Shown here piece by piece: positions 33,434 to 43,132 of a stretch of DNA of 64,000 bases. The stretch's first letter is position 1; each line of letters opens with the position of its first letter. The DNA lies in the NCBI RefSeq assembly GCF_002086795.1, contig NZ_MVIM01000003.1:124001-188000 (forward strand). The letters are read 5' to 3'. The position numbers and the translations under genes were made by a program. The DNA is from Mycolicibacterium tusciae (GTDB taxonomy: Bacteria; Actinomycetota; Actinomycetes; Mycobacteriales; Mycobacteriaceae). Below the pieces are notes generated by a model, which ran no database searches, had not been told where the DNA came from, and saw nothing but the letters and a program-made list of their open reading frames with translations.

Positions 33434-34024
33434 ATGGCAGCTCAGCCGACGAGTACCTCCGGCCGGCGCCCGGCGAGGTTGAGTCGCGACTCCATCGTCA
33501 ACGCCGCCCTGACGTTCCTGGACCGCGAGGGCTGGGATGCACTCACGATCAACGCGTTGGCGACCCAGCTCGGCACCAAGGGTCCATCGCTCTACAACCA
33601 CGTGCACAGCCTGGAAGACCTGCGCCGGACAGTGCGAATGCGGGTGGTGGCGGACATCATCGGGATGCTCAACACCGTCGGCCAGGGGCGCACCCGAGAC
33701 GACGCGGTGACAGCGATGGCGTCGGCGTACCGCAGTTATGCCCACCATCATCCGGGGCGGTATTCGGCGTTCACGCGGATGCCGCTCGGCGGCGATGACC
33801 CGGAGTTCACCGAGGCGACCCGCGCCGCTGCCGCGCCGGTGATCTCGGTTCTGGGCTCCTACGGACTCGACGGTGAGAACGCGTTCTACGCCGCGCTGGA
33901 ATTCTGGTCGGCCATGCACGGATTCGTGCTGCTGGAGATGACCGGGGCGATGAACGGCATCGACGCGGACGCGGTGTACAGCGACATGGTCGTGCGCCTG
34001 GCGTCCGGAATGGAGCGGCGCTGA
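33434..34024 (+). CDS. TetR family transcriptional regulator
   Basis: A 196-residue regulator. The helix-turn-helix is TINALATQLGTKGPSLYNHV at about residues 38-57. The C-terminal ligand domain has the WHG-type motif FWSAMHGFVLLEMTGAM at about residues 157-173. Corresponds to M. tuberculosis Rv0681, which lies before rpsL in the same place. Ribosome-binding site GGAGGAGG (33419-33426) upstream of the ATG. The dyad just upstream suggests self-regulation. Ligand and regulon unknown. Confidence 0.9.
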   Translation: MAAQPTSTSGRRPARLSRDSIVNAALTFLDREGWDALTINALATQLGTKGPSLYNHVHSLEDLRRTVRMRVVADIIGMLNTVGQGRTRDDAVTAMASAYRSYAHHHPGRYSAFTRMPLGGDDPEFTEATRAAAAPVISVLGSYGLDGENAFYAALEFWSAMHGFVLLEMTGAMNGIDADAVYSDMVVRLASGMERR

Positions 34025-34078
34025 CCGCATATGCGTGACCGCTAGCGCTGACCTGCGGTTAGGCGGTTCGGCGCAGGT

Positions 34079-34107
34079 TTGGACGGTGCGCGCCACCCTG
34101 GTATTGT
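34079..34107 (+). promoter_or_regulatory. Promoter of the str operon
   Basis: TTGGAC (34079-34084), 17-base spacer, TATTGT (34102-34107). Transcription start is expected near 34114. Confidence 0.6.
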
Positions 34108-34113
34108 GGACGA

Positions 34114-34336
34114 TCGTGCCTGGCAGATAAGGCGCATTGCGGACCGGGCCTTCGGGAAATGTCAGCAAGCATGCCTGCACGCCGGGCCAATTCGCGTGTC
34201 CACGAAGCCTAGAGGAAATCCTCGCGGCGGGCGCATGCGACACACCCGATCGCGGGGTACGTGAGCGGGACATAACTGCAGTACAGAGACTTTGAGCAAG
34301 ACCCAGAGATAGACAAGCAACACAGAAAGCCGGTAG
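34114..34336 (+). promoter_or_regulatory. Long rpsL leader
   Basis: About 220 untranslated bases between the predicted transcription start and the rpsL ATG at 34337. I see no terminator with a T-run and no known ribosomal leader motif. A short stem GAGGAAATCCTC lies at about 34211-34222. The whole gap 34025-34336 has no credible gene. Confidence 0.35.
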
Positions 34337-34711
34337 ATGCCAACCATTCAGCAGCTGGTCCGCAAGGGTCGCCGCGACAAGATCGCCAAGGTCAAGACCG
34401 CGGCCCTCAAGGGCAGCCCGCAGCGCCGCGGCGTGTGCACCCGCGTGTACACCACCACCCCGAAGAAGCCGAACTCGGCGCTTCGGAAGGTGGCGCGCGT
34501 CAAGCTGACGAGCGCGGTTGAGGTCACCGCGTACATCCCCGGTGAAGGCCACAACCTGCAGGAGCACTCGATGGTGCTCGTGCGTGGCGGTCGTGTGAAG
34601 GACCTGCCGGGTGTGCGCTACAAGATCATCCGCGGTTCGCTCGACACCCAGGGTGTGAAGAACCGCAAGCAAGCGCGCAGCCGCTACGGCGCCAAGAAGG
34701 AGAAGAGCTAA
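34337..34711 (+). CDS. rpsL: 30S ribosomal protein S12
   Basis: A 124-residue S12, part of the decoding centre. [19 protein letters not shown] places Lys43 and Lys44, and [18 protein letters not shown] places Lys88. The streptomycin-resistance positions Lys43 and Lys88 are wild type, so this gene predicts sensitivity at the target. First gene of the str operon; its TAA shares one base with the rpsG ATG (TAATG). Confidence 0.99.
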   Translation: MPTIQQLVRKGRRDKIAKVKTAALKGSPQRRGVCTRVYTTTPKKPNSALRKVARVKLTSAVEVTAYIPGEGHNLQEHSMVLVRGGRVKDLPGVRYKIIRGSLDTQGVKNRKQARSRYGAKKEKS

Positions 34712-35181
34712 TGCCGCGCAAGGGGCCTGCACCCAAGCGTCCGTTGGTCAACGATCCGGTCTACGGGTCGCAGCTGGTCACCCAGTTGGTCAACAAGGTT
34801 CTGCTGGACGGGAAGAAATCGCTGGCCGAACGCATTGTTTATGGTGCGCTCGAGCAGGCCCGCGACAAGACGGGCACCGATCCGGTGGTCACCCTGAAGC
34901 GCGCTCTCGACAACGTCAAGCCGGCCCTCGAGGTCCGCAGCCGACGCGTTGGTGGCGCCACCTACCAGGTTCCCGTAGAGGTCCGACCGGATCGTTCGGT
35001 CACCCTGGCTCTGCGCTGGCTGGTCAGCTTCTCCAAGGCCCGCCGCGAAAAGACCATGATCGAGCGCCTGGCGAACGAGATCCTCGACGCCAGCAATGGC
35101 CTGGGTGCCGCCGTCAAGCGACGTGAGGACACCCACAAGATGGCTGAGGCGAACCGAGCCTTCGCGCACTACCGCTGGTGA
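34711..35181 (+). CDS. rpsG: 30S ribosomal protein S7
   Basis: A 156-residue S7, an assembly starter for the 30S head. Recognisable segments are [20 protein letters not shown] at the start, [18 protein letters not shown] (about residues 77-94) and the C-terminal [15 protein letters not shown]. Start overlaps the rpsL stop by one base, and 99 non-coding bases follow before fusA. Confidence 0.99.
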   Translation: MPRKGPAPKRPLVNDPVYGSQLVTQLVNKVLLDGKKSLAERIVYGALEQARDKTGTDPVVTLKRALDNVKPALEVRSRRVGGATYQVPVEVRPDRSVTLALRWLVSFSKARREKTMIERLANEILDASNGLGAAVKRREDTHKMAEANRAFAHYRW

Positions 35182-35280
35182 TTCAAGCGCCGTCGTGCCG
35201 GAGCCGCTGGCGGCGACATTAGGCAGCGTGGCCGAGGTCCGAAGAACTAGAGCAACTAACAAGCGAGAGAGAAGACTTCT

Positions 35281-37386
35281 GTGGCACAGAAGGACGTGCT
35301 GACCGACCTGACCAAGGTCCGCAACATCGGCATCATGGCCCACATCGATGCCGGTAAGACGACGACCACCGAGCGCATCCTCTACTACACCGGTATCAGC
35401 TACAAGATCGGTGAGGTGCACGACGGCGCCGCCACCATGGACTGGATGGAGCAGGAGCAGGAGCGGGGTATCACCATCACCTCCGCCGCCACCACCTGCT
35501 TCTGGAACGACAACCAGATCAACATCATCGACACCCCCGGGCACGTCGACTTCACCGTCGAGGTGGAGCGCAGCCTGCGCGTCCTCGATGGCGCCGTTGC
35601 CGTGTTCGACGGCAAGGAAGGTGTCGAGCCGCAGTCCGAGCAGGTTTGGCGCCAGGCCGACAAGTACGACGTTCCCCGCATCTGCTTCGTCAACAAGATG
35701 GACAAGATCGGCGCGGACTTCTACTTCTCGGTGCGCACGATGGAAGAGCGCTTGGGCGCCAACGTCATCCCGATCCAGCTGCCCGTCGGCTCCGAAGGCG
35801 ACTTCGAGGGCATCGTCGACCTGGTCGAGATGAATGCCAAGGTGTGGCGGGGCGAGACCAAGCTCGGTGAGACCTACGAAACCATCGACATCCCAGCCGA
35901 TTTGACTGAGAAGGCCGACGAGTATCGCACCAAGCTGCTCGAGGCGGTCGCCGAGACCGACGAGTCGCTGCTCGAGAAGTACTTCGGTGGCGAGGAGCTG
36001 TCGGTCGAGGAGATCAAGGGTGCGCTGCGCAAGCTCACCATCAACTCCGACGCCTACCTGGTGCTGTGCGGCAGCGCGTTCAAGAACAAGGGTGTTCAGC
36101 CCATGCTCGACGCGGTGATCGACTATCTGCCTTCGCCGCTTGATGTCGAGTCCGTTTCCGGACACGCGCCGGGCAAGGAAGACGAGATCCTCATCCGCAA
36201 GCCGTCGACCGACGAGCCGTTCTCGGCGCTTGCGTTCAAGGTCGCCACGCACCCGTTCTTCGGCAAGCTGACCTACGTCCGCGTCTACTCCGGCACCGTC
36301 GAGTCCGGTTCGCAGGTCATCAACGCCACCAAGGGCAAGAAGGAGCGGCTGGGCAAGCTGTTCCAGATGCACTCCAACAAGGAGAACCCGGTCGAGCGGG
36401 CCTCCGCGGGGCACATCTATGCCGTCATCGGCCTCAAGGACACCACCACCGGCGACACGTTGTCGGATCCGAACCAGCAGGTCGTGCTGGAGTCGATGAC
36501 CTTCCCCGATCCGGTGATCGAGGTGGCCATCGAGCCCAAGACCAAGAGCGACCAGGAAAAGCTCGGCACGGCGATCCAGAAGCTGGCTGAAGAGGATCCG
36601 ACGTTCAAGGTGCACCTGGATCAGGAGACCGGCCAGACCGTCATCGGCGGTATGGGCGAGCTGCACCTCGACATCCTCGTGGACCGCATGAAGCGCGAGT
36701 TCAAGGTCGAGGCCAACGTCGGTAAGCCGCAGGTCGCCTACAAGGAAACCATCAAGCGCACGGTCGACAAGGTCGAGTTCACCCACAAGAAGCAGACGGG
36801 TGGTTCGGGCCAGTTCGCGAAGGTGCTCATCTCCATCGAGCCGTTCACGGGCGAGGACGGTGCCACCTACGAGTTCGAGAACAAGGTCACCGGTGGCCGC
36901 ATCCCCCGCGAGTACATCCCGTCGGTGGATGCCGGTGCGCAGGACGCCATGCAGTACGGCGTGCTCGCCGGCTATCCACTGGTGAACCTGAAGGTCATCC
37001 TGCTCGACGGTGCCTACCACGAGGTCGACTCGTCGGAAATGGCATTCAAGGTCGCCGGCTCCCAGGTACTGAAAAAGGCTGCCGCACAGGCGCAGCCGGT
37101 CATCCTGGAACCGGTGATGGCCGTCGAGGTCACCACACCCGAGGAGTACATGGGTGAAGTGATCGGCGACCTGAACTCCCGCCGTGGTCAGATTCAGGCC
37201 ATGGAGGAGCGGGCAGGTGCACGCGTCGTCAAGGCGCACGTGCCGCTGTCGGAGATGTTCGGTTACGTCGGAGACCTTCGGTCGAAGACCCAGGGCCGGG
37301 CGAACTACTCCATGGTTTTCGACTCGTACGCTGAAGTTCCGGCGAACGTGTCGAAGGAGATCATCGCGAAGGCGACGGGTCAGTAA
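35281..37386 (+). CDS. fusA: Elongation factor G
   Basis: A 701-residue GTPase that moves tRNA and mRNA through the ribosome. P-loop AHIDAGKT at residues 20-27, switch [10 protein letters not shown], and NKMD guanine specificity follow. Domain IV has [11 protein letters not shown], then the [14 protein letters not shown] segment. GTG start with AGAGAGAAG about 7 bases upstream. Length and order (rpsL-rpsG-fusA-tuf) are as in other mycobacteria (fusA1). Confidence 0.99.
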   Translation: MAQKDVLTDLTKVRNIGIMAHIDAGKTTTTERILYYTGISYKIGEVHDGAATMDWMEQEQERGITITSAATTCFWNDNQINIIDTPGHVDFTVEVERSLRVLDGAVAVFDGKEGVEPQSEQVWRQADKYDVPRICFVNKMDKIGADFYFSVRTMEERLGANVIPIQLPVGSEGDFEGIVDLVEMNAKVWRGETKLGETYETIDIPADLTEKADEYRTKLLEAVAETDESLLEKYFGGEELSVEEIKGALRKLTINSDAYLVLCGSAFKNKGVQPMLDAVIDYLPSPLDVESVSGHAPGKEDEILIRKPSTDEPFSALAFKVATHPFFGKLTYVRVYSGTVESGSQVINATKGKKERLGKLFQMHSNKENPVERASAGHIYAVIGLKDTTTGDTLSDPNQQVVLESMTFPDPVIEVAIEPKTKSDQEKLGTAIQKLAEEDPTFKVHLDQETGQTVIGGMGELHLDILVDRMKREFKVEANVGKPQVAYKETIKRTVDKVEFTHKKQTGGSGQFAKVLISIEPFTGEDGATYEFENKVTGGRIPREYIPSVDAGAQDAMQYGVLAGYPLVNLKVILLDGAYHEVDSSEMAFKVAGSQVLKKAAAQAQPVILEPVMAVEVTTPEEYMGEVIGDLNSRRGQIQAMEERAGARVVKAHVPLSEMFGYVGDLRSKTQGRANYSMVFDSYAEVPANVSKEIIAKATGQ

Positions 37387-37484
37387 CTCGACCCGTTGGT
37401 TTCGCGGGACCGCACAACTGCAAAGATCAAGCATTGCTTCACATCAGTCAGTAGAAGCACCAACAAGTCCAGGAGGACACAGAA

Positions 37485-38675
37485 GTGGCGAAGGCGAAGT
37501 TCGAGCGGACGAAGCCGCACGTCAACATCGGGACCATTGGTCACGTTGACCACGGCAAGACCACGCTGACCGCAGCAATCACCAAGGTTCTGCACGACAA
37601 GTATCCCGAGTTGAATGAGTCGCGCGCGTTCGACCAGATCGACAATGCGCCTGAAGAGCGTCAGCGCGGCATCACGATCAACATCTCCCACGTGGAGTAC
37701 CAGACCGAGAAGCGTCACTATGCGCACGTCGACGCCCCCGGCCACGCTGACTACATCAAGAACATGATCACCGGTGCGGCCCAGATGGACGGTGCCATTC
37801 TCGTGGTCGCCGCCACCGACGGCCCGATGCCGCAGACCCGCGAGCACGTGCTGCTGGCGCGTCAGGTCGGTGTGCCCTACATCCTGGTCGCGCTGAACAA
37901 GGCCGACATGGTCGACGACGAGGAGCTCATCGAGCTCGTCGAGATGGAGGTCCGCGAGCTGCTGGCCGCCCAGGAGTTCGACGAGGATGCCCCGGTCATC
38001 AAGGTGTCGGCGCTCAAGGCGCTCGAGGGCGATCCCGAGTGGGTCAAGTCCGTCGAGGATCTGATGGACGCCGTTGACGAGTCGATCCCGGACCCGGTCC
38101 GCGAGACCGACAAGCCGTTCCTGATGCCCGTCGAGGACGTCTTCACGATCACCGGCCGCGGCACCGTCGTCACCGGTCGCGTCGAGCGTGGCGTGATCAA
38201 CGTCAACGAAGAGGTCGAGATCGTCGGCATCAAGCCGACCGTCACCAAGACCACGGTCACCGGTGTCGAGATGTTCCGCAAGCTGCTGGATCAGGGTATG
38301 GCGGGCGACAACGTCGGTCTGCTGGTCCGTGGCATCAAGCGCGAGGACGTGGAGCGCGGCCAGGTTGTGGTCAAGCCCGGCACGACCACCCCGCACACCG
38401 AGTTCGACGGCAGCGTCTACATCCTGTCGAAGGACGAGGGCGGCCGTCACACGCCGTTCTTCAACAACTACCGCCCGCAGTTCTACTTCCGGACCACGGA
38501 CGTGACCGGCGTGGTGACCCTCCCCGAGGGCACCGAGATGGTGATGCCCGGTGACAACACCGACATCTCCGTCAAGCTGATCCAGCCCGTCGCCATGGAC
38601 GAGGGCCTGCGGTTCGCGATCCGTGAGGGTGGCCGCACCGTCGGCGCCGGCCGGGTCACCAAGATCCACAAGTAA
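37485..38675 (+). CDS. tuf: Elongation factor Tu
   Basis: A 396-residue GTPase that delivers aminoacyl-tRNA. G1 GHVDHGKT at residues 19-26, G3 DAPGHADY, G4 NKADMVDD. The C-terminal domains contain [14 protein letters not shown] and [23 protein letters not shown] start with a strong AGGAGGA (37470-37476). A terminator follows within 21 bases of the stop. Confidence 0.99.
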   Translation: MAKAKFERTKPHVNIGTIGHVDHGKTTLTAAITKVLHDKYPELNESRAFDQIDNAPEERQRGITINISHVEYQTEKRHYAHVDAPGHADYIKNMITGAAQMDGAILVVAATDGPMPQTREHVLLARQVGVPYILVALNKADMVDDEELIELVEMEVRELLAAQEFDEDAPVIKVSALKALEGDPEWVKSVEDLMDAVDESIPDPVRETDKPFLMPVEDVFTITGRGTVVTGRVERGVINVNEEVEIVGIKPTVTKTTVTGVEMFRKLLDQGMAGDNVGLLVRGIKREDVERGQVVVKPGTTTPHTEFDGSVYILSKDEGGRHTPFFNNYRPQFYFRTTDVTGVVTLPEGTEMVMPGDNTDISVKLIQPVAMDEGLRFAIREGGRTVGAGRVTKIHK

Positions 38676-38695
38676 AGATCTGATCCAGAACGCCG

Positions 38696-38730
38696 AAGTG
38701 GCGCTCACCCGAAAGGGTGGGCGCCACTTT
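38696..38730 (+). terminator. Intrinsic terminator of the str operon
   Basis: AAGTGGCGC plus TCACCC pairs with GGGTGG plus GCGCCACTTT around a GAAA tetraloop, and ends in TTTGCATTT. It may also serve the convergent gene at 38741. Confidence 0.88.
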
Positions 38731-38740
38731 GCATTTGGGC

Positions 38741-39754
38741 CTAGGTCATGGTGAGCACCATGCGGAACCGGGCATCGCCGCTCATCATCTTGTCGAAGGC
38801 GGCCTGAGCCTGCGACAGCGGCATGGTCTCTATCATCGGTCGCACGCCGGTGATCGCCGAAAAGCGCAGCGTGTCTTCCGAATCCTGCGATGTGCCGGAC
38901 GCATGGCCCTGCACTGCCGCCGATTTGAAGATCAACGGCGCCAATGGCGTCTCCATCGGTTCGGACGGTGCACCGACGACGACCAGCTGACCGCGGGCCT
39001 TGAGGCCGCCGATCGTCGCCGCCATCGCGTCGGCCACGGTGACCGTGGCGAGGATGACCTGCGCGCCACCGAGCTTGTTCAGTTCCTCGGCGACATCGAC
39101 GGCTTTGGAGTCGATGTAATGATGCGCGCCAAGCTCTTTGGCCAGCGGCTCCTTGTCCGTGCCGCGCGCAATGGCAGCCACTTCGAAGCCCATCTTCGCC
39201 GCGAACTGGATACCGAGGTGCCCGAGACCGCCGACGCCCAGCACCGCGACAAGGTCGCCCGGTCGCGCCACCGATTCGCGCAGCGCGTTGAACGTCGTGA
39301 TACCGGCGCACAGCAGCGGCGCGGCATCCACGTCGGCAAGGTCGTCGGGGACGCGGGCCAGGGCTTCGGCGGGCGCCACCATGTACTCGGCGTAACCGCC
39401 GTCGTATGAGATGCCGGGAATCTGCGCGTTCTCGCACGAGATGAAGTCGCCGCGCCGACAGGCCTCACAGGTGAAATCGCAACCGCCGAACCAGCCGACG
39501 CCGACGCGGTCTCCGACCGCCCAGGACGTGACGCCGTCCCCGACCGCATCGACGACGCCGGCGACCTCGTGGCCCGGCGCGCGCGGGAACGAATTGCCCA
39601 TCATGCCGATCACGGTCAGGACGTCGGAGTGGCAGACGCCGCAGGCGTGGACCTTTACTCGGACTTGCCGCGGACCTGGTTCTGGGATCTCGACGTCGGT
39701 GATTTCGAACTTCGCATTCGCCGCGGGGATGCGGGCGATCTTCATCGTGGCCAC
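38741..39754 (-). CDS. Zinc-dependent alcohol dehydrogenase
   Basis: A 337-residue medium-chain dehydrogenase/reductase of the class usually annotated as alcohol-preferring AdhP/CPADH type. Catalytic zinc ligands: CGVCHSD (Cys about residue 38) and GHE (about residue 62). Structural zinc Cys set: CDFTCEACRRGDFISCEN (about residues 92-109). NAD-binding GVGGLGHLG at about residues 173-181. GTG 39754 and ATG 39745 are both possible starts; neither has a clear ribosome-binding site. It is convergent with tuf and divergent from the cutinase-like gene. A short-chain alcohol is the likely substrate. Confidence 0.9.
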   Translation of the reverse strand: MATMKIARIPAANAKFEITDVEIPEPGPRQVRVKVHACGVCHSDVLTVIGMMGNSFPRAPGHEVAGVVDAVGDGVTSWAVGDRVGVGWFGGCDFTCEACRRGDFISCENAQIPGISYDGGYAEYMVAPAEALARVPDDLADVDAAPLLCAGITTFNALRESVARPGDLVAVLGVGGLGHLGIQFAAKMGFEVAAIARGTDKEPLAKELGAHHYIDSKAVDVAEELNKLGGAQVILATVTVADAMAATIGGLKARGQLVVVGAPSEPMETPLAPLIFKSAAVQGHASGTSQDSEDTLRFSAITGVRPMIETMPLSQAQAAFDKMMSGDARFRMVLTMT

Positions 39755-39879
39755 GTCGCGGACATTACCTCGGGCGATGCGGTTGTACCTCTCGGATGGA
39801 AACCATGTAACACCTTCGGCGGACGAGGCGATGTACTTCGCGTATGCCCTGGTCGGGGCTCAAGAAGGGTATGGATTCC

Positions 39880-40758
39880 ATGTTCCGTCGCGTCGCCACA
39901 CTCGCGTGTGCCGCCTTCGCCGGTGCCGCACTCGTCGGTCTGTCAGGGCTCTCCCTGGGTACCGCCTCAGCGCAGACCGCCTGCCCCGATGTGCATTGGA
40001 TCGGCGCCGCAGGCTCCGGCGAGCGCACGCCCGCCGAGGTGGCGCAGAACGACGGAATGGGCCGCGTGGTCTACCAGTCCCTGCAGGAGTTGTCCGACCA
40101 GGTGCAGCAGGACGGTCGCACCATGACCGCCGAAGCAGTCGAGTATCCCGCCGTCGAGGCGCCGGGTGAAGACGGCGGTGTCGGTGAGTGGCTGGGTTTC
40201 ATCGGAAGTGTGGATGCCGGAGCGGCGGCGCTGGGAAAGCAATACGAGGGGTTTGTCCAGCGCTGTCCGGCAACCAAGGTGGTGCTCGCCGGCTATTCGC
40301 AGGGTGCGATGGTCGTGCACCGCAATCTGCAGGCGCTCGAAGCCAGCCCTAATCTCGCCGCGGTGCTGCTGGTCGCCGACGGTGACCGCCTGCCCGAGGA
40401 CCCGACCCTGAATTTGGGGACGGCCAGTGGCATTCCCGAGCGCGGGAAGGGGGCCGCGCAGGATTGGCCGATCCTGGCGCATGCACCCGGCCCGATGTCG
40501 CCGGCCATCGGCGCGCGCACGATCAGTGTTTGTGATCTCGGCGATGCCGTCTGCGATTACAACCCCGACGACGAAGAATCCTCGGTGTCGTACGCACGGG
40601 GCGTGGCGATTCACACCAGTTACGCCTCGACGGGGGGCCTGGACTGGACGGCGCCGCTGTACTTCCTGCTCGGCGGTCCCGACGCACAGGCACCCGCGCC
40701 GCAGGCGCCCGAGGCCCAGCCAATCGTCCCGCTCAGCGCGAGCGCACCGACGCCGTAG
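39880..40758 (+). CDS. Secreted cutinase family protein
   Basis: A 292-residue exported serine hydrolase. Signal peptide about residues 1-31 ending in GTASA, then QTACPDVHWIGAAGSGERTP. The cutinase-type nucleophile elbow GYSQGAMV lies at about residues 143-150, and the Cys-Asp region VCDLGDAVCDYNP has Asp near residue 229. The likely catalytic His is in ARGVAIHTSYA. The C-terminus is Pro/Ala-rich (AQAPAPQAPEAQP). Cutinase-like proteins of mycobacteria cleave lipid esters at the cell surface. ATG 39880 has AAGAAGGG about 10 bases upstream; ATG 39871 is in frame but too close to it. The 3' end overlaps the convergent MFS gene by 26 bases. Confidence 0.85.
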   Translation: MFRRVATLACAAFAGAALVGLSGLSLGTASAQTACPDVHWIGAAGSGERTPAEVAQNDGMGRVVYQSLQELSDQVQQDGRTMTAEAVEYPAVEAPGEDGGVGEWLGFIGSVDAGAAALGKQYEGFVQRCPATKVVLAGYSQGAMVVHRNLQALEASPNLAAVLLVADGDRLPEDPTLNLGTASGIPERGKGAAQDWPILAHAPGPMSPAIGARTISVCDLGDAVCDYNPDDEESSVSYARGVAIHTSYASTGGLDWTAPLYFLLGGPDAQAPAPQAPEAQPIVPLSASAPTP

Positions 40759-42124
40759 GCGCGCGGGCGATCCACAGGACCAGCGCACTGGCGATGACCA
40801 GCAGTGCCGCCAGCACCCCGAGGATGGTGTCGATCGCGCTCGCCGTCGACTGACCGCCGCGCTCAAGCATCTCCAGCACCGTTCCCGACACCGCGACACC
40901 GACTCCGGCGAGTGTCACCAACGCCGTCAGCGTCACGCCCGCCGCCTCGCCGGCCCGTTCGGGGCGTACGACGGTCTGGGTTGCGACAGTGGTGAACGCG
41001 TACACCAACCCCAAGGTGAACCCGCACGCCGACAACGCGGGCAGATAGACCATCCATTCGCCCGATGCCGCCAGGGCGGCCAACGAGATTGCGGCCGCCC
41101 CACTTGTCAGCCCCATCACGAGCAATGGCGGCCGGTTGGCGGCGAGGCGTCCAGACAGCACGCCGCCCAGCGCGGCACCGGCCGAAGGGCCGAGGAAGAC
41201 GAGACCCGCCATCAGGGGGTCCAGTCCCCGTACCTGCTGCAGGTTCAGCGTCGACAGGAAGATCGCCACTGCGTAGGCGATGTTCGCGATGGCGCCGGCG
41301 ATCACGAGCACCGCGAAGCGGGCGTTGCGCACCAGCGACAGATTGACCAACGGCCATGGCACCCGGTTCTCGACGACGACGAAGAGCGAGAGCGCGGCCA
41401 GCGCCCCCGCGAATGCGACGACGGTGGGCACCGAGACCCACCCCCAGTGCGGCGCTCGGTCAAATGTCAACGTGAACAAGCCGATTCCGGCAGTGATCAG
41501 TGCCAGCCCCATGATGTCGAGACGACGCGGGACGGTCTCATCAGAGGACTCGCCGATGCTCCACGCGCCGAGCGCGAGTGAGACCACCGTCAGTGGAACG
41601 TTGAGCCAGAAGATCCACCGCCAGCCGGCGGTGTCGGTCAGCAGCCCGCCGATCAGCGGGCCCGCGGCGTTGCCCAATCCCGCTATGCCGTAAGCCAACC
41701 CGATGGCATGGCTGGCCTTGACCGCGGGAAAGGCGTTGGTGAGCACACTCACCGAAACCGGGAAGATCAGCGCGGCACCGAGTCCCTGCAGCGCGCGGAA
41801 GGCCACGATCAGCGGCACGGACGGGGCGACCGCGCACAGTGCCGACGCCAGACCGAACAAAGCGATGCCGGCTATCAAGGCCTTGCGGCGCCCGAAGATA
41901 TCGCCGATCCGCCCCGCCGGAACCATGAAGGCGCCCAACGTGAGCATGTACACGCTGATCACCCATTGCAGGTCCGACGGAGTGCTGTTGAGATCGGATG
42001 CCATCCGCGGCAGCGCGAGATTGGCCGCGAAATAGTCGATTTGCACGCAGAACAATGCCATCGAGACGGCCGCCAGGACCCACCGGGCTTTCACAGGTTT
42101 CGCCGACTCTGACCCCGCGACCAC
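40733..42124 (-). CDS. MFS drug/efflux transporter, DHA2-like
   Basis: A 463-residue membrane protein, 14-helix MFS type (DHA2/EmrB-like). Motif A is GRIGDIFGRRKALIAG (about residues 71-86), and motif C-like GLGNAAGPLIGGLL lies in helix 5 (about residues 147-160). Substrate unknown; the family exports drugs and lipids by proton antiport. GTG 42124 is used; TTG 42154 would add 10 hydrophilic residues. Convergent overlap with the cutinase-like gene, and divergent from the SHOCT protein at 42220. Confidence 0.87.
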   Translation of the reverse strand: MVAGSESAKPVKARWVLAAVSMALFCVQIDYFAANLALPRMASDLNSTPSDLQWVISVYMLTLGAFMVPAGRIGDIFGRRKALIAGIALFGLASALCAVAPSVPLIVAFRALQGLGAALIFPVSVSVLTNAFPAVKASHAIGLAYGIAGLGNAAGPLIGGLLTDTAGWRWIFWLNVPLTVVSLALGAWSIGESSDETVPRRLDIMGLALITAGIGLFTLTFDRAPHWGWVSVPTVVAFAGALAALSLFVVVENRVPWPLVNLSLVRNARFAVLVIAGAIANIAYAVAIFLSTLNLQQVRGLDPLMAGLVFLGPSAGAALGGVLSGRLAANRPPLLVMGLTSGAAAISLAALAASGEWMVYLPALSACGFTLGLVYAFTTVATQTVVRPERAGEAAGVTLTALVTLAGVGVAVSGTVLEMLERGGQSTASAIDTILGVLAALLVIASALVLWIARAPTASVRSR

Positions 42125-42219
42125 CGCCCGACTGTAAGTCTCGCAACGGCTCAAAACCCCGGAATTCGGGCTAATCTGACACGCGACGCGACGACCACTT
42201 TCAATAGGAGCTTGGCCTT

Positions 42220-43059
42220 ATGTCCACTTTCTGGCGGTACGTCAAGATTCAGGCGTTTGTGCTGTTGTGCGGCATCGTCGGCCCGATCTTTTTGGCGATC
42301 TACTTCGCGTCCGGGGCGCAACCGATCATGAAGTGGATGTTCTGGGCGGGTCTGGCCATCACCGTCCTCGACGTCCTGATCGCCCTGGGTATCACCAGCA
42401 TGGGCGCTAACAGGGCCGCCAAGACGCAGGCCCTGGAACAGACCGGTGTGCTGGCGCTGGCGCAGGTCGTCGGGATTCACGAGACCGGGACGCGGATCAA
42501 CGAGCAGCCCCTGGTGAAGATCGACCTGCAGATCTCCGGGCCCGGTATCGCGCCGTTCGCCAGCCAGGATCGGGTGATCGCGTCGATTTCGCGACTGCCG
42601 ATGATCACGAGCCGCAAACTTGTCGCACTGGTCGACCCCACTACGAACGAATATCAAATCGACTGGGAAAGAAGCAGTTTGGTCAGCGGCATGATGCCTG
42701 CGACCTTCACCATCGCCGAGGACAACAGGACCTACGATCTGTCCGGTCAGGTCGGGCCGCTGATGGAGATCCTGCAAATCCTCAAGGCCAACAACATCGG
42801 CCTGAACAACATGATCGATCTGCGCGCCAATCCGGCTGCCCGCCAACAGGTGCAGGCAGTCGTGCGGCGGGCTGCGGCAGCACAAGCCCCCGCAGCGCCT
42901 GCGCAGGCGGCAGCGCCCTCGGCGGCCCAGTTCGGGTCCGCGCCTGCCGAACCGTCGACCGCGCAACGTCTGCAGGAGCTGGAGACCCTGCGCGCGACCG
43001 GTGCGATCTCAGACGACGAATACACGGCCAAGCGTCAACAGATCTTGGCTGACTTGTAG
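42220..43059 (+). CDS. SHOCT-domain membrane protein
   Basis: A 279-residue protein with two N-terminal membrane helices (about residues 10-30 and 40-60), a mixed alpha/beta region, an Ala/Pro-rich linker (AAQAPAAPAQAAAPSAAQFG) and a C-terminal SHOCT motif (LQELETLRATGAISDDEYTAKRQ cut short here, residues 252-277). SHOCT motifs are short oligomerisation segments. Function unknown. ATG with TAGGAG (42206-42211) 8 bases upstream. Confidence 0.75.
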   Translation: MSTFWRYVKIQAFVLLCGIVGPIFLAIYFASGAQPIMKWMFWAGLAITVLDVLIALGITSMGANRAAKTQALEQTGVLALAQVVGIHETGTRINEQPLVKIDLQISGPGIAPFASQDRVIASISRLPMITSRKLVALVDPTTNEYQIDWERSSLVSGMMPATFTIAEDNRTYDLSGQVGPLMEILQILKANNIGLNNMIDLRANPAARQQVQAVVRRAAAAQAPAAPAQAAAPSAAQFGSAPAEPSTAQRLQELETLRATGAISDDEYTAKRQQILADL

Positions 43060-43132
43060 TCAACCGGGAACACTGCGCTACTCGCGCTGATAGCGTCTGA
43101 GCCGTGTCGCGGGCGGGACAACGGAGCGCACG

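Noticed and set aside
34708..37434. 908-residue minus-strand frame opposite rpsG and fusA
   Set aside because: Same reason: a shadow of conserved coding sequence.
39871..39879. ATG 39871 as start of the cutinase-like gene
   Set aside because: The ribosome-binding site AAGAAGGG ends one base before it; spacing to ATG 39880 is normal and the signal peptide is complete from there.
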